Source of the DNA: Flavobacterium enshiense DK69
GTDB lineage: Bacteria; Bacteroidota; Bacteroidia; Flavobacteriales; Flavobacteriaceae
NCBI RefSeq assembly: GCF_000498495.1
Contig: NZ_AVCS01000005.1
Span: forward strand, 1 to 60,912
Direction of reading: 5' to 3'
Length of the DNA: 60,912 nt
The translations under genes were made by a program, and so were the position numbers. The notes beneath the pieces were generated by a model, which had not been told where the DNA came from, ran no database searches, and saw only the letters and a program-made list of their open reading frames with translations. This document shows positions 35,891 to 45,610 of the stretch, in pieces; position 1 is the stretch's first letter, and every line of letters begins with the position of its first letter.

Positions 35891-36784
35891 ATGAAGAAGC
35901 TTTTTACTTTCCTTTTTTTGTTCAGTCTGACATTGGGTTATTCTCAGGAATTAACTCAGGTAAAAACCGATAAATACTCCGTTTTTTTTGACTTTGATAA
36001 ATCCAAATTAACCGATGAGGAAAATAAAAGGCTTAACGATTACGTAAAAAGCCTGGGTGACATCGTAATACTTTCCATCGGATTGGAGGGTTTTTGCGAC
36101 GATAGGGGAAGTATCGAGTACAATAGGGGATTGTCACAACGCCGCGCCAAAACGGTTTCCGACATCCTTCAGGAAATAGCTTCCAAACAGAAAAACGTGG
36201 AAGGGAAGGGAAAGATCGATTTACGGATTACTGAACTTCAACTCAGTGATGACGAATTGGATGCCACGCGTCAGTTAAACCGCAGGGTAGACATCTATCT
36301 GGAATATTTTCATAATGATTTTATCGATTTAAGTAAGCCAAAAGATTCCCTTCCGTCAAAAATCCAGGTGGAAAACCGACAGCTTCGTTTGAAAACTTTT
36401 GAGGAAAAACCTTTGAAAGTAGGGGATATCATCAAATTGAAAGATTTGTATTTCGAAGGCGGCCGTGCTGTTTTACTAAGAAAATCAGAGAAACAGCTTG
36501 ACAAACTTTTGAACGAACTCAAAAACAATCCGAACTTTAAATTTCAGATCCAGGGTCATGTTTGCTGTATAGATACCGAATATTTTCGTGATGCGGTGGA
36601 CGAAGACACTGGGATAAACAATCTCTCTGAGGCTAGGGCCAAAGCTATTTTCGCCTATCTGAAAGCCAACGGAATCCCGGAAGAACGTATGTCATACAAA
36701 GGTTTTGGCCGTGATTATCCATTGGAAGGGGAGAAAGAGCGCAACAACAAACGCGTGGAAATCTGCATCACCAGCATCGATTAA
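35891..36784 (+). CDS. Secreted protein with two OmpA-like domains (paralog B)
   Basis: 297 residues. The signal peptide MKKLFTFLFLFSLTLGYSQ is followed by two OmpA-like domains in the same layout as the preceding gene: FFDFDKSKLTDEE, LEGFCDDRGSIEYNRGLSQ and LNRRVDIYL in the first; LYFEGGRAVLL, IQGHVCCIDTEYFRDAVDED and MSYKGFGRDYPL in the second. It starts 12 bases after paralog A. The CC pair and inserted loop are shared, so the arrangement predates the duplication. Its end overlaps the stop of the facing acetyltransferase gene by 4 bases. Confidence 0.85.
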   Translation: MKKLFTFLFLFSLTLGYSQELTQVKTDKYSVFFDFDKSKLTDEENKRLNDYVKSLGDIVILSIGLEGFCDDRGSIEYNRGLSQRRAKTVSDILQEIASKQKNVEGKGKIDLRITELQLSDDELDATRQLNRRVDIYLEYFHNDFIDLSKPKDSLPSKIQVENRQLRLKTFEEKPLKVGDIIKLKDLYFEGGRAVLLRKSEKQLDKLLNELKNNPNFKFQIQGHVCCIDTEYFRDAVDEDTGINNLSEARAKAIFAYLKANGIPEERMSYKGFGRDYPLEGEKERNNKRVEICITSID

Positions 36785-37227
36785 CCTCGTTTCATCTCTA
36801 TGTGCGGAATATCGTCTTCCAGATAAACCTCGCTGGTTGCGACAAAACCGTGACTTTCGTAGAATTTCTTTAGGTATAATTGTGCCGAAATCGTGATTTT
36901 AGATTCGCCATAGTGCTCCGAAATTCCTGCAATGGCTTTCTTCATAAGATCATGTCCCCATTTCTTGTCGCGAAAACCGGGTTTTACGATCACACGCCCT
37001 ATAGAAGCATTTTCAAAATAATCCCCAGGTGCAAACAGTCGTGCATAGGCTACCAAAACTCCGTCATACATCCCAAGAAGGTGCAACGCTTTGTCGTCTT
37101 TTCCATCAATGTCCTGATAAACGCAATTTTGTTCGACTACAAACACTTCTGAACGCAATTGCAACACTTGATATATCTCGGCGGGAGAAAATGCCTTAAA
37201 AGGCTTTATTTTGAATTCTGGTTTCAT
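36781..37227 (-). CDS. ElaA-type GNAT N-acetyltransferase
   Basis: 148 residues, a single GNAT domain: LQLRSEVFVVEQNCVYQDID at 22-41 is the ElaA hallmark, followed by IGRVIVKPGFRDKKWGHDLM for acetyl-CoA binding and QLYLKKFYESHGFV near the C-terminus. The substrate is not known for the family. It starts within the last 4 bases of the DUF4837 gene (overlap 37224-37227), so translation is probably coupled. Confidence 0.92.
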   Translation of the reverse strand: MKPEFKIKPFKAFSPAEIYQVLQLRSEVFVVEQNCVYQDIDGKDDKALHLLGMYDGVLVAYARLFAPGDYFENASIGRVIVKPGFRDKKWGHDLMKKAIAGISEHYGESKITISAQLYLKKFYESHGFVATSEVYLEDDIPHIEMKRG

Positions 37228-38219
37228 TTGCTTTTCGGATTTATAAACTGAGTGGATTTAATGATCGATTCCAATTCAAAAATCTGATCCCTTTTCGCAC
37301 TTGACGGATTGTAAACAAATCCTTCCACAATGATATAGCGATGATTTTTCACGTCTTTGATCACATAATTCAAAAAAGGGCCATTCATGAAATTATTTTG
37401 CAGTTCCCAAGTTCCCCGCGTCTCAAAGGCAGGCATACCATCGATTGTTGTTTTCGAAACATATGGATAGTAACTCTCTTCCGTTTGCATACTAGATTTG
37501 TCCATCATACCATGAATGTATTTACTCCCGATAGAATCTCGTATACGAATGGTGTTATGAACCGCATCTCCTTTTTTGAAAGAAGAAAATGGTACCTGAT
37601 AAATAAGCAAACTGGAATTGCCCGATGGAATGTCCTTCTTAAGCCACACGAACTTATTCTTCATAAGTGCATACGAAAAGCTGTTCGGAATCTGTAGCGA
37701 GATATTGAATTTCTGCTTGATTTTCTTATCATCGAACAACGCTTTTGCGTTAGTTTTCTGATATTCGATGATTTCGGAATAACTGATGCTGCTGGTTAAA
37801 GCCGGCGCGTGCAATTCGATGGTTTCGATGATTTCGTTCAAATTGTGCCCGCTGATGTAAAAGATGTTTTGAGGAACGGCATATTTATCCATTACATGCT
37901 TAAACTCGGGCCCGGGCGCTTTGGAAATGATAACGATATTGCGTCCGAGTTTTACATTACCTCCTAAAAATTTAGGTGAATACTGATTGAGGGTAAAAAG
38001 CGGTTCTTCTTCCTGAAGACCGTCAACGGGAGCAGCGAGTTTTTTTCTTAGTTCGTCACCGATTTCGCCATTCCATAAAACATCATCGATAATAACAGAA
38101 ACCGAATTTATATTCCCGGTAGATGCAGGCAAAATAAATTCTCCCTGCTTTGCTGTTTTCTCACAAGCGGTTAGGAAAAGAAACAATAACAGGCCGAAAA
38201 AAAAATTCGCTTTTCTCAC
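37224..38219 (-). CDS. DUF4837 family lipoprotein
   Basis: 331 residues. The lipoprotein signal MRKANFFFGLLLFLFLTAC ends with lipobox cysteine C19. The mature region carries DUF4837 features: SVSVIIDDVLWNGEIGDELR, EPLFTLNQYSPKFLGGNVKL and a later LIYQVPFSSF. The family is restricted to Bacteroidota and has no known function. It lies between the LysM transglycosylase (30 bases) and elaA-like gene (overlap), all on one strand, so it may act with the cell-wall enzyme. Confidence 0.88.
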   Translation of the reverse strand: MRKANFFFGLLLFLFLTACEKTAKQGEFILPASTGNINSVSVIIDDVLWNGEIGDELRKKLAAPVDGLQEEEPLFTLNQYSPKFLGGNVKLGRNIVIISKAPGPEFKHVMDKYAVPQNIFYISGHNLNEIIETIELHAPALTSSISYSEIIEYQKTNAKALFDDKKIKQKFNISLQIPNSFSYALMKNKFVWLKKDIPSGNSSLLIYQVPFSSFKKGDAVHNTIRIRDSIGSKYIHGMMDKSSMQTEESYYPYVSKTTIDGMPAFETRGTWELQNNFMNGPFLNYVIKDVKNHRYIIVEGFVYNPSSAKRDQIFELESIIKSTQFINPKSK

Positions 38220-38249
38220 AGTGTTGTTTTGAAAAGCGAATTTACTAAA

Positions 38250-40136
38250 TTATCCGTTGATTTTGAGTTTCATTCCGGGTCTGATGTCATCGCCATCACC
38301 CTTAATATTGTTGAGTTTTTTGATCTCTGCTACGGTAGTGCCCATTTTTTTCGAAATTCTAAGTAATGAATCTCCCTTCTGTACCACATAAAGACGCTCC
38401 TCTTGAAGCTTCTTCTCTTTAACAGATTTCTTGTTTTCTTTAGCAACAACTTTTTCCACAGAAGCAACTGCATCATCTGAAGCCTGAATTTTTAATTCCT
38501 GTCCGGCTCTGATTCCCTCATCGTTAAGGTTGTTCCATTCTTTCAACTGCGCAGCAGTAACGTTGTTTTTAGCGGCAATCTTGGTAAGATTATCTCCTTG
38601 CAGTACAGTATAAACTTTTTCATTTGCGACAACTGCAATTGCAGGTTCTGACGTTTTTACCACCGGATCAGCCACTTTAAGCGTATCTGCTTTTTTCTTT
38701 CTCAACGCGGTTTTATCGGCCACAGCCACAGTCGTTTCATACTGTATTTTCAACTTCTGACCTGCATTTACCGAAGATTTTTTAAGTTTATTCCACTTTT
38801 TCAGCTCATCTGTTGAAACATTATTATTTTCTGCTATTTCCGAAAGATTATCGCCTCGTTTTACAGTATAATATTTGATTTTAGTCTTTTTAACCGATTT
38901 CATTGCCACTTCTTCTTCATCTTCAGAATCCGGGGCATTGTTATTAGAAGCAACCGCTGTCTGAATAGAATCTGAAACAATGGTTCTCGGTTTTTTCACT
39001 TTGAACTGTTGTTTTTCTCTTTTGCTTTCTTCATAATCGACATAAGCGTATACCTTGTCTTCGTTCGATGTAAAGATCGCTAACTTATCTTTCGGCAAAC
39101 GAATGAAATGCGCTTTATCAGAAACGAATGGCACCACATTTCTTTTATAAATCGGATTCAAAAATCGCAACTGCTCTTCCGGCATGTCCAACAAATCAGC
39201 AATCTGTTTGAAGGTCATTTGCTTCTTAACCATTACGGTATCCGTTTCGAAATAAGTCACCGATGCTCTTTTCGGAACAATTCCGTGTTCTTTTCTGTAC
39301 TCATACACATACATGGTAGCATAAAAAGCAGGTAAATATCCCTGAGTTTCAGGATGCATGAACTTACGAATGTTCCAGTAATTCGTTTGCCCGCCAGAAC
39401 GACGAATCGCTTTGGCAATATTTCCAGGACCGGTGTTATACGACGCTAAAACCAAATCCCAGTCATTAAAGATTTTATACATGTTGGTGAAATACTGACA
39501 AGCTGCTTCCGTTGCTTTCAACGGATCATAACGCTCATCCACATAAGAATTCACCTCAAGGTTATATTGTTTTCCGGTCTCATACATGAACTGCCATAAA
39601 CCGCTGGCACCCACTCTGGATTTCGCTAATGGGTTTAAAGCTGATTCAACAATAGCTAAATATTTTATTTCCAAAGGAAGATCATATTTTTCCAAGCTCT
39701 TTTCAAACATCGGGAAGTAATATTCCGAAAGTGCCATCAGACGCTCGAAAGCGCGCGGACGGTTTTTCAAAAACGATTTGATTACGTTTTCTATCGTTGA
39801 GTTGTACTCGACATGAAAAGGGGTTTTCTCATCCAATTTTTTCAGTCTTTCTTTTAAAAGATCAGTCGACAAATTATACGAAATGGCTTCGCCAGCGGTT
39901 CCCTGAGTAACTGCTGCCTGCATTTCATCAAAAAGCTCCTGATTATTCAATTCTTTCAACCACATTTCGTCGATGTGTTTACCTGCTTCATGATGCGCGA
40001 ACGTAGCCTTGATGGAATCAAGATACGAAAGTTTTGGAGCTGAAGTAATAGCAACCTCTTGTTCCACTGTTTCCTGGGCCATTACAGCCATGGAACAGAT
40101 CCCGAAAATTAGTGAAAATACCTTTGTCATCTTCAT
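38250..40136 (-). CDS. LysM-containing lytic transglycosylase (MltD-like)
   Basis: 628 residues. Signal peptide to about residue 20 (MAVMAQ). The transglycosylase domain (about 145-300) has the catalytic glutamate E164 in VESALNPLAKS, then RVGASGLWQFMYETGKQYNL and ASYNTGPGNI. Three LysM modules follow (YYTVKRGDNLSEIAENNNVS, VYTVLQGDNLTKIAAKNNVT, LYVVQKGDSLLRISKKMGTT), separated by Lys-rich linkers. It binds and cleaves peptidoglycan strands in the periplasm. A good promoter lies upstream, and DUF4837 and the acetyltransferase follow in the same direction. Confidence 0.94.
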   Translation of the reverse strand: MKMTKVFSLIFGICSMAVMAQETVEQEVAITSAPKLSYLDSIKATFAHHEAGKHIDEMWLKELNNQELFDEMQAAVTQGTAGEAISYNLSTDLLKERLKKLDEKTPFHVEYNSTIENVIKSFLKNRPRAFERLMALSEYYFPMFEKSLEKYDLPLEIKYLAIVESALNPLAKSRVGASGLWQFMYETGKQYNLEVNSYVDERYDPLKATEAACQYFTNMYKIFNDWDLVLASYNTGPGNIAKAIRRSGGQTNYWNIRKFMHPETQGYLPAFYATMYVYEYRKEHGIVPKRASVTYFETDTVMVKKQMTFKQIADLLDMPEEQLRFLNPIYKRNVVPFVSDKAHFIRLPKDKLAIFTSNEDKVYAYVDYEESKREKQQFKVKKPRTIVSDSIQTAVASNNNAPDSEDEEEVAMKSVKKTKIKYYTVKRGDNLSEIAENNNVSTDELKKWNKLKKSSVNAGQKLKIQYETTVAVADKTALRKKKADTLKVADPVVKTSEPAIAVVANEKVYTVLQGDNLTKIAAKNNVTAAQLKEWNNLNDEGIRAGQELKIQASDDAVASVEKVVAKENKKSVKEKKLQEERLYVVQKGDSLLRISKKMGTTVAEIKKLNNIKGDGDDIRPGMKLKING

Positions 40137-40182
40137 ACTTTTTTTTTATAATCAACTATTATTCAATCATTTAGAAGCGATG

Positions 40183-40214
40183 CAAACATAATATCTAATA
40201 ACTGAGAAATTCAA
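40183..40214 (-). promoter_or_regulatory. Promoter of the LysM transglycosylase gene
   Basis: On the minus strand TTG (40212-40214), 21 bases, TATGTTTG (40183-40190); start codon at 40136. Confidence 0.6.
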
Positions 40215-40237
40215 AAAATATTGTTAAAACTTGAAAA

Positions 40238-41425
40238 TTAATTTTCAATCGCTGCAATTCCAGGTAAAGTTTTTCCTTCTAACATTTCCAACATTGCCCC
40301 GCCACCAGTGGATACATAGCTCATCTTTGGCTCTAATCCGAATTGTTTTACTGCAGCTACCGAATCACCGCCACCTACTAGAGAAAAAGCGCCATTTTGA
40401 GTAGCTTCGGAAATGAAATTCCCTAAAGTAATCGTTCCTCCTGCAAATTTTTCCAATTCGAAAACACCTAATGGCCCGTTCCAAAGAATCGTTTTTGAAT
40501 TTTTGATTACGTCTTCCAAAGCTTCTAACGATTTCGGGCCTACGTCTAGACCTTGCCATCCAGCCGGTATGTTGTTAACATCTACCACCTGAGTATTGGC
40601 TTCGTTCGAAAACGCATCGGCAGCCACAACATCCACAGGCAAGTGAATCTGAACGTTTTTCGCTTTGGCTTTTTCAAGGATTTCAAGCGCCAAGGTCATT
40701 TTATCGTCTTCACAAATCGAATTTCCAATGTTTCCGCCCAAGGCTTTGATGAATGTAAACGTCATTCCGCCTCCGATAATCATGTGATCAATTTTATCCA
40801 GAACGTTTTCAATAACCGTAATTTTTGAAGATACTTTTGAACCTCCAAGTACCGCAGTTACGGGTTTTACGGAATTGTTCAATACTTTGTTTAAGCTTTC
40901 GATTTCTTTCGCCAACAAAGTTCCGAAACATTTATTTTCAGGGAAAAACTGCGCAATGATGGTAGTTGAAGCGTGCGCTCTGTGTGCCGTACCGAAAGCG
41001 TCATTCACATAGATATCTCCCAATTTCGCTAATTTCTCGGCAAAAGCCAAATCACCTTTTTCTTCTTCGGCATAAAAACGAAGGTTCTCTAGCAACAAGA
41101 CTTCTCCTGCTTGTAAATCAGCCACCGCTTTTTCAGCCACTTCTCCGATACAATCAGAAGCAAATTTTACCGGAACGCCAAGTACTTCTTCCGTTTTTGC
41201 AACGATATGTTTCAATGAATACTTTGCTTCAACGCCTTTTGGTCTTCCCAAATGCGACATCAGAACCACACTTCCGCCGTCTTTTAAAATTTTATCAATA
41301 GTAGGCTTAGCAGCTTCAATACGGTTCGCATCGGTTACGTTAAAATTCTCATCCAACGGAACGTTAAAATCGACACGGATTATGGCTTTTTTTCCTTCAA
41401 AATTAAAATCGGCAAGAGTCTTCAT
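40238..41425 (-). CDS. pgk: Phosphoglycerate kinase
   Basis: 395 residues, the usual length. The N-terminal substrate site [18 protein letters not shown] is followed by SHLGRPKG, the [11 protein letters not shown] stretch and the nucleotide-binding C-terminal [17 protein letters not shown] and [14 protein letters not shown]. It makes ATP from 1,3-bisphosphoglycerate in glycolysis and runs in reverse in gluconeogenesis. It is transcribed from its own promoter and is 101 bases upstream of the transglycosylase gene start. Confidence 0.98.
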   Translation of the reverse strand: MKTLADFNFEGKKAIIRVDFNVPLDENFNVTDANRIEAAKPTIDKILKDGGSVVLMSHLGRPKGVEAKYSLKHIVAKTEEVLGVPVKFASDCIGEVAEKAVADLQAGEVLLLENLRFYAEEEKGDLAFAEKLAKLGDIYVNDAFGTAHRAHASTTIIAQFFPENKCFGTLLAKEIESLNKVLNNSVKPVTAVLGGSKVSSKITVIENVLDKIDHMIIGGGMTFTFIKALGGNIGNSICEDDKMTLALEILEKAKAKNVQIHLPVDVVAADAFSNEANTQVVDVNNIPAGWQGLDVGPKSLEALEDVIKNSKTILWNGPLGVFELEKFAGGTITLGNFISEATQNGAFSLVGGGDSVAAVKQFGLEPKMSYVSTGGGAMLEMLEGKTLPGIAAIEN

Positions 41426-41462
41426 TCTGTATATTTTTATTAATTATTTAGTCTATAATCAG

Positions 41463-41470
41463 CAAATATA
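41463..41470 (-). promoter_or_regulatory. Candidate -7 element of pgk
   Basis: TATATTTG on the minus strand, 37 bases before the start codon; -33 not evident. Confidence 0.5.
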
Positions 41471-41488
41471 CGATTTTTCTTTTTTTAG

Positions 41489-41567
41489 CTCTTTTGCGCA
41501 GGCCTTTTTAGACGAATTCACAATTTTTCAGATGAAGTAACAATTTTAAACAAATTGCACAAAAGAG
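41489..41567. repeat. Long-spaced inverted repeat upstream of pgk
   Basis: CTCTTTTGCGCA (41489-41500) and TGCACAAAAGAG (41556-41567) pair at 11 of 12 positions with a 55-base spacer. It lies in the gap between the divergent pgk and the delta'-like gene. Purpose unknown. Confidence 0.35.
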
Positions 41568-41661
41568 GAAAGCACAAGCTGAACCGTAAATCCACCATCC
41601 ATTGCTGATTCATGCAATGAAAAGACGTTACAAAATCAGGTTTTTACCACGCCATTTTTCC

Positions 41662-41691
41662 TTGCCCTGATTAAACTTTCTGTTATCTTTG
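41662..41691 (+). promoter_or_regulatory. Promoter of the DNA polymerase III delta'-like gene, leaderless type
   Basis: TTG at 41662-41664, 19 bases, TATCTTTG at 41684-41691. The ATG begins 5 bases later, about where transcription should start. Confidence 0.65.
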
Positions 41692-41695
41692 CTAC

Positions 41696-42844
41696 ATGTT
41701 ATTTCAAGAAATTTTAGGGCAACAGCATATCAAAAGTCATTTGACAAAAAGTGCCGATTCAGGCCGTATTCCCCATGCCCAATTGTTTGTGGGACCGGAA
41801 GGATCGGGGACTTTATCGATGGCCATTGCCTATGCCCGCTATATTTTGTGTTCAAATACTTCCGGGGAAAACACCAACGGAAACGAAGCCTGCAATCTGA
41901 AATTTGAACATTTTTCACACCCAGACCTGCATTTTGTTTTTCCGGTAGCGACCAACAACGAAGTTAAAAGCCATCCCGTAAGTGCCAATTTCATGAAGCA
42001 ATGGCGGGAATTCGTAACCGAAAACCCGTACGGTAGTCTGTTCGATTGGCTGAAATCGCTTGGAATTCAGAATAAACAGGGACAGATAGGGGTGGACGAG
42101 GCCCAGGAAATCATGAAATCACTTTCATTAAAAGCCTATGAAGGCGGTTACAAAGTGATGATAATCTGGATGGCCGACAAAATGAACACCGCTACTTCCA
42201 ACAAACTTTTGAAATTACTTGAAGAACCGCCGCAAAAAACGGTTTTCCTTTTGGTGACAGAAAATCAGGATGATATCATGCAGACCATTTTATCGCGCTG
42301 TCAGGTATTGGATTTTAAAGGATTACCCGAAAAAGTTATTGCCGAAGCTTTGGTTTCACGTGAAAACATCGAGGAAAAACTCGCTTTGCGAATCGCCCAT
42401 CAATCCCAAGGAAATTATAACAGAGCACTCCATCTGCTGCACAAAGACGACACAGAATTTCCGTTTGAAGAATGGTTCGTACAATGGGTACGCGCCGCTT
42501 TCCGTGCCAAAGGTAATGCTGCCGCCATTTTAGATCTGACCAGCTGGAGCGAGGAAATTGCCGGCATCGGACGTGAAGCACAAAAACAGTTTTTGCATTT
42601 TTGCGTGGAGATGTTCCGTCAGGCATTGTTGCTGAATTATCAGTCGTCGTCACTAGTGTATATTGAGCCGACCGTAGATAAATTCAAGTTGGAAAATTTT
42701 GCGCCTTTTGTAAACGGCAATAATATAAACGAGATTTTTGCGGAGCTTTCCGATGCGATTTATCACATCGAACGCAACGGAAATGCGAAAATCATTCTGA
42801 CAGATTTATCGATAAAGCTCACCCGTTTAATCCATAAAAAATAA
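41696..42844 (+). CDS. holB: DNA polymerase III delta' subunit-like clamp-loader ATPase
   Basis: 382 residues. It begins MLFQEILGQQHIKSHL, the usual delta' start, with the degenerate P-loop GPEGSGTLSMA, which lacks the lysine, as is common for delta'. The conserved LLKLLEEPPQKTVFLLVTEN and SRCQVLDFKGL follow. The zinc module is reduced. Delta' is the stator of the clamp loader that places the beta clamp on DNA. The mRNA may start at or beside the ATG. A DoxX-like gene follows 3 bases after the stop. Confidence 0.9.
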   Translation: MLFQEILGQQHIKSHLTKSADSGRIPHAQLFVGPEGSGTLSMAIAYARYILCSNTSGENTNGNEACNLKFEHFSHPDLHFVFPVATNNEVKSHPVSANFMKQWREFVTENPYGSLFDWLKSLGIQNKQGQIGVDEAQEIMKSLSLKAYEGGYKVMIIWMADKMNTATSNKLLKLLEEPPQKTVFLLVTENQDDIMQTILSRCQVLDFKGLPEKVIAEALVSRENIEEKLALRIAHQSQGNYNRALHLLHKDDTEFPFEEWFVQWVRAAFRAKGNAAAILDLTSWSEEIAGIGREAQKQFLHFCVEMFRQALLLNYQSSSLVYIEPTVDKFKLENFAPFVNGNNINEIFAELSDAIYHIERNGNAKIILTDLSIKLTRLIHKK

Positions 42845-42847
42845 GCC

Positions 42848-43234
42848 ATGACAAATACAGAAGTCTTCGGTATGCTTATTCTTGCCTTTTTAGCTCTTAC
42901 TTTCTTACATTCAGGTTACGAAAAAATAGCCGATTGGAAAGAAACCGTAACGGGATTAAAAGAACATTTCAAAGCAACTTTCCTCAAAAATCATGTACCG
43001 GCTGCTTTGGGATTGCTTTGGATTACCGAAGTTATTGCCGGCGCATTGTGCGTGGTGGGCATTTTTCAATTGATTTCCAATGGAAGTACAACGATTGGCC
43101 ATTATGGTGCGGTCATGTCATGTATTACTCTTTTACTGATGCTTTTCGGTCAGCGATTGGCCAAAGATTATGACGGAGCACGGACTATCGCCATTTATTA
43201 TATTCCAGCAATTTTGGCTGTGTATTGGTTGTAG
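42848..43234 (+). CDS. DoxX-like small membrane protein
   Basis: 128 residues with four transmembrane segments (FGMLILAFLALTFL, AALGLLWITEVIAGAL, AVMSCITLLLMLFG, TIAIYYIPAILAVYWL). The layout and the FLHSGYEKI start fit the DoxX/DoxD-like family. Members are linked to redox or quinone processes, but no role can be deduced here. It is 3 bases after the delta'-like gene and so probably translated from the same mRNA. Confidence 0.7.
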   Translation: MTNTEVFGMLILAFLALTFLHSGYEKIADWKETVTGLKEHFKATFLKNHVPAALGLLWITEVIAGALCVVGIFQLISNGSTTIGHYGAVMSCITLLLMLFGQRLAKDYDGARTIAIYYIPAILAVYWL

Positions 43235-43283
43235 TAAACACAAACCAATTGCTTCATATCATCTGAATTAAAACTATTGTCAT

Positions 43284-45590
43284 ATGACTAAATTTTGCTT
43301 TAGTGTTATTTTATTTGCGTATTCAGCATTTGCTCAGGAAGATTTCAAAAACAAAATAGTCGAACCGCTTCAAAAGAATAATTTATATTTTGAAAAGGCT
43401 TTTGTCCATACCAATAAAACGACCTATTTAGACGATGATGTAATTTGGTTTCAAGCTTACGTTGCAGATAATAACAATCTGCCTTCAAATAAAACCACTC
43501 TTTTATATGTGAATCTGACCGATTCAGGAGGACAGGTCATTGCTTCAAAAAACATTTTCATTTCCAACGGAATTGGCGTGGGCGAGTTTGACATTGCCAA
43601 TATCAATGGCTCCGGCCAGTATTTTATTCAGGCCTATACAAATAACATGCGAAATTTCGGCGATGCTAATTTTTTCATTAAAGAAATTAATGTCATTAAA
43701 GAACCGTCGGTCACAGATAAATCCATAAGAAACGAATACGATATTCAATTTTTTCCTGAAAGCGGTTATTTATTGGATGATACTGAGAATGTTTTAGGCA
43801 TAAAATTATTGACAAATGGTAAAGGAACCGATTTCACAGGCAGGATTATCAACAGTAAAAATCAGGAAATTACACGTTTTAAAAACAAATATTCAGGACT
43901 GAGTTCTTGTAAATTTAAGTATGCATCCGGAGAATCCTACCAGGCAATAATTGAAACGAACGATACGATAATCAAATTGAAAATCCCTGAAAGTGAAAAA
44001 AGAGAGCTTTTACTAGCCGTTGACAATTCCAATCAGCAACTGGAAATAGAACTGAAAGCACCGGAAAAGTTAGTCCAAGAGCTTAATAAACATAATTTCA
44101 CGTTATTATTTCATCAGAACCACACGATAATAGATTATTTTCAAATTGATCCAAAATCGATGATCAATAAAAAAATTGAAATCGACAAGCAGCAATTAAA
44201 AAATGGGGTTAATACCATAACATTGTTCAAAAATTATGAACCCATCGCGGAAAGGAAGTTTTATATTGATAATCAACTCGATGAATTGTCGGTAAGCCTG
44301 GAAAAAGACAATTCGAAAAACGATTCGATAGTATGCAACCTTAAGATCCTTAACAAGGACAAGCCCTTAAAATCGCGATTAAGCATAAGTGTTTTGCCTG
44401 AAAGCACCGCTGATTTTAATGAAACAACAACAATAAAAAGCGCTTTTTTACTTACGCCCTATGTTACCGGGTATATTGAAAACCCAGGATATTATTTCGA
44501 TCCTAAAAATCCAAAAAGACTTGAACATCTGGATTTATTGTTGCTGACTCAGGGTTTTGTCCGATATTCATTTACTGAGATGGTAACGGCTTTTAATCCA
44601 AAGCCTGTTTATGAATTTGAATTGGGATTTAAACTAAAAGGAACTGTTTCGCCGCTAGCCACAAATTATCTAGGATTAATCGCTAAAAACAATACCTTAA
44701 TTCAAAAAATATATTTAAAAAACAGCAATTCCTTCGAATTTAACAAGCTGTTATTGTATAGAAACGACGCTGTAAAAATTTCCTTTTTATCAGCAGAAAA
44801 CGAGGCATTTCAACCGGAAAAGATACGTTTGAATACAGTTGAAAAAAGCACTTTTCCAAAAATAAATCGATATAAAATAAGCGCACCTAAAAAAGAACTC
44901 TTTACTGAAAAGCAATACGAAGAATACAAGTATTATTACGGCACCCGATTAAATGAAATCACTATAAAAAGTAAAAAATCAAGTAAGAATAGCATCCGAT
45001 TAGACAAATTAGCAAAAAAATACAGGTCAAAAGTTTTTGATATTGGTGCGTATTACGAAATCGAAATGCCTGAAGATTCCCGTAAAAACAACGAATTGTT
45101 TATGAGCTTTTTCCTTCGGAACCAAGGAATACGCATGGTGAATTGGAAAGGGATTGAGGATTATTTAGAAGTTTCCTATGGTACAGAGGCCGCCTTATAT
45201 GTTAATGGAAGACGAATTACAGCAACAGAATTGAGTACCTTGTCTTTAAAAATGAAGGATGTAGAAGCAGTAATGAAACAACCTTTTAAAAATTATATTA
45301 AATACCAGGTTTTCACAAACGAGCGGTACAATAACGACATCGTAGAACTATTCGATGAATTTATAGTAACAAACGCCTATGACAGATCTAAAAAATACTA
45401 TACTCCGGCTTTTAATCACAAGCGACCTTCAGGTTTTATGGAAATGGATTGGAAAACCAATTTAACAACAGATAATAACGGTCGGAGCGCTTTTAAAATA
45501 GTTAAAACTGATGTAACACAAAAAACCATTTTTTCCATTCAGGGTTTATCCGAAGATGGTGTTTTGATTAGCGAAATAATAGTAAAATAG
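43284..45590 (+). CDS. Exported MG2-domain protein with plug-like C-terminal region
   Basis: 768 residues. Signal peptide MTKFCFSVILFAYSAFAQ. The start of the mature part, EKAFVHTNKTTYLDDDVIWF, is the MG2-like (alpha-2-macroglobulin type) domain seen in many Bacteroidota envelope proteins, followed by further beta-sandwich regions. Near residues 610-690 there is a plug-like stretch, IEDYLEVSYGTEAALYVNGR then ITATELSTLSLKMKDVEAVM. No TonB-dependent barrel follows: the protein ends shortly after with FKIVKTDVTQKTIFSIQG. It is probably a periplasmic or surface protein of unknown function. AT-rich compared with its neighbours. Confidence 0.7.
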   Translation: MTKFCFSVILFAYSAFAQEDFKNKIVEPLQKNNLYFEKAFVHTNKTTYLDDDVIWFQAYVADNNNLPSNKTTLLYVNLTDSGGQVIASKNIFISNGIGVGEFDIANINGSGQYFIQAYTNNMRNFGDANFFIKEINVIKEPSVTDKSIRNEYDIQFFPESGYLLDDTENVLGIKLLTNGKGTDFTGRIINSKNQEITRFKNKYSGLSSCKFKYASGESYQAIIETNDTIIKLKIPESEKRELLLAVDNSNQQLEIELKAPEKLVQELNKHNFTLLFHQNHTIIDYFQIDPKSMINKKIEIDKQQLKNGVNTITLFKNYEPIAERKFYIDNQLDELSVSLEKDNSKNDSIVCNLKILNKDKPLKSRLSISVLPESTADFNETTTIKSAFLLTPYVTGYIENPGYYFDPKNPKRLEHLDLLLLTQGFVRYSFTEMVTAFNPKPVYEFELGFKLKGTVSPLATNYLGLIAKNNTLIQKIYLKNSNSFEFNKLLLYRNDAVKISFLSAENEAFQPEKIRLNTVEKSTFPKINRYKISAPKKELFTEKQYEEYKYYYGTRLNEITIKSKKSSKNSIRLDKLAKKYRSKVFDIGAYYEIEMPEDSRKNNELFMSFFLRNQGIRMVNWKGIEDYLEVSYGTEAALYVNGRRITATELSTLSLKMKDVEAVMKQPFKNYIKYQVFTNERYNNDIVELFDEFIVTNAYDRSKKYYTPAFNHKRPSGFMEMDWKTNLTTDNNGRSAFKIVKTDVTQKTIFSIQGLSEDGVLISEIIVK

Positions 45591-45610
45591 ATGCTGTTAA
45601 AGAATTAAAG

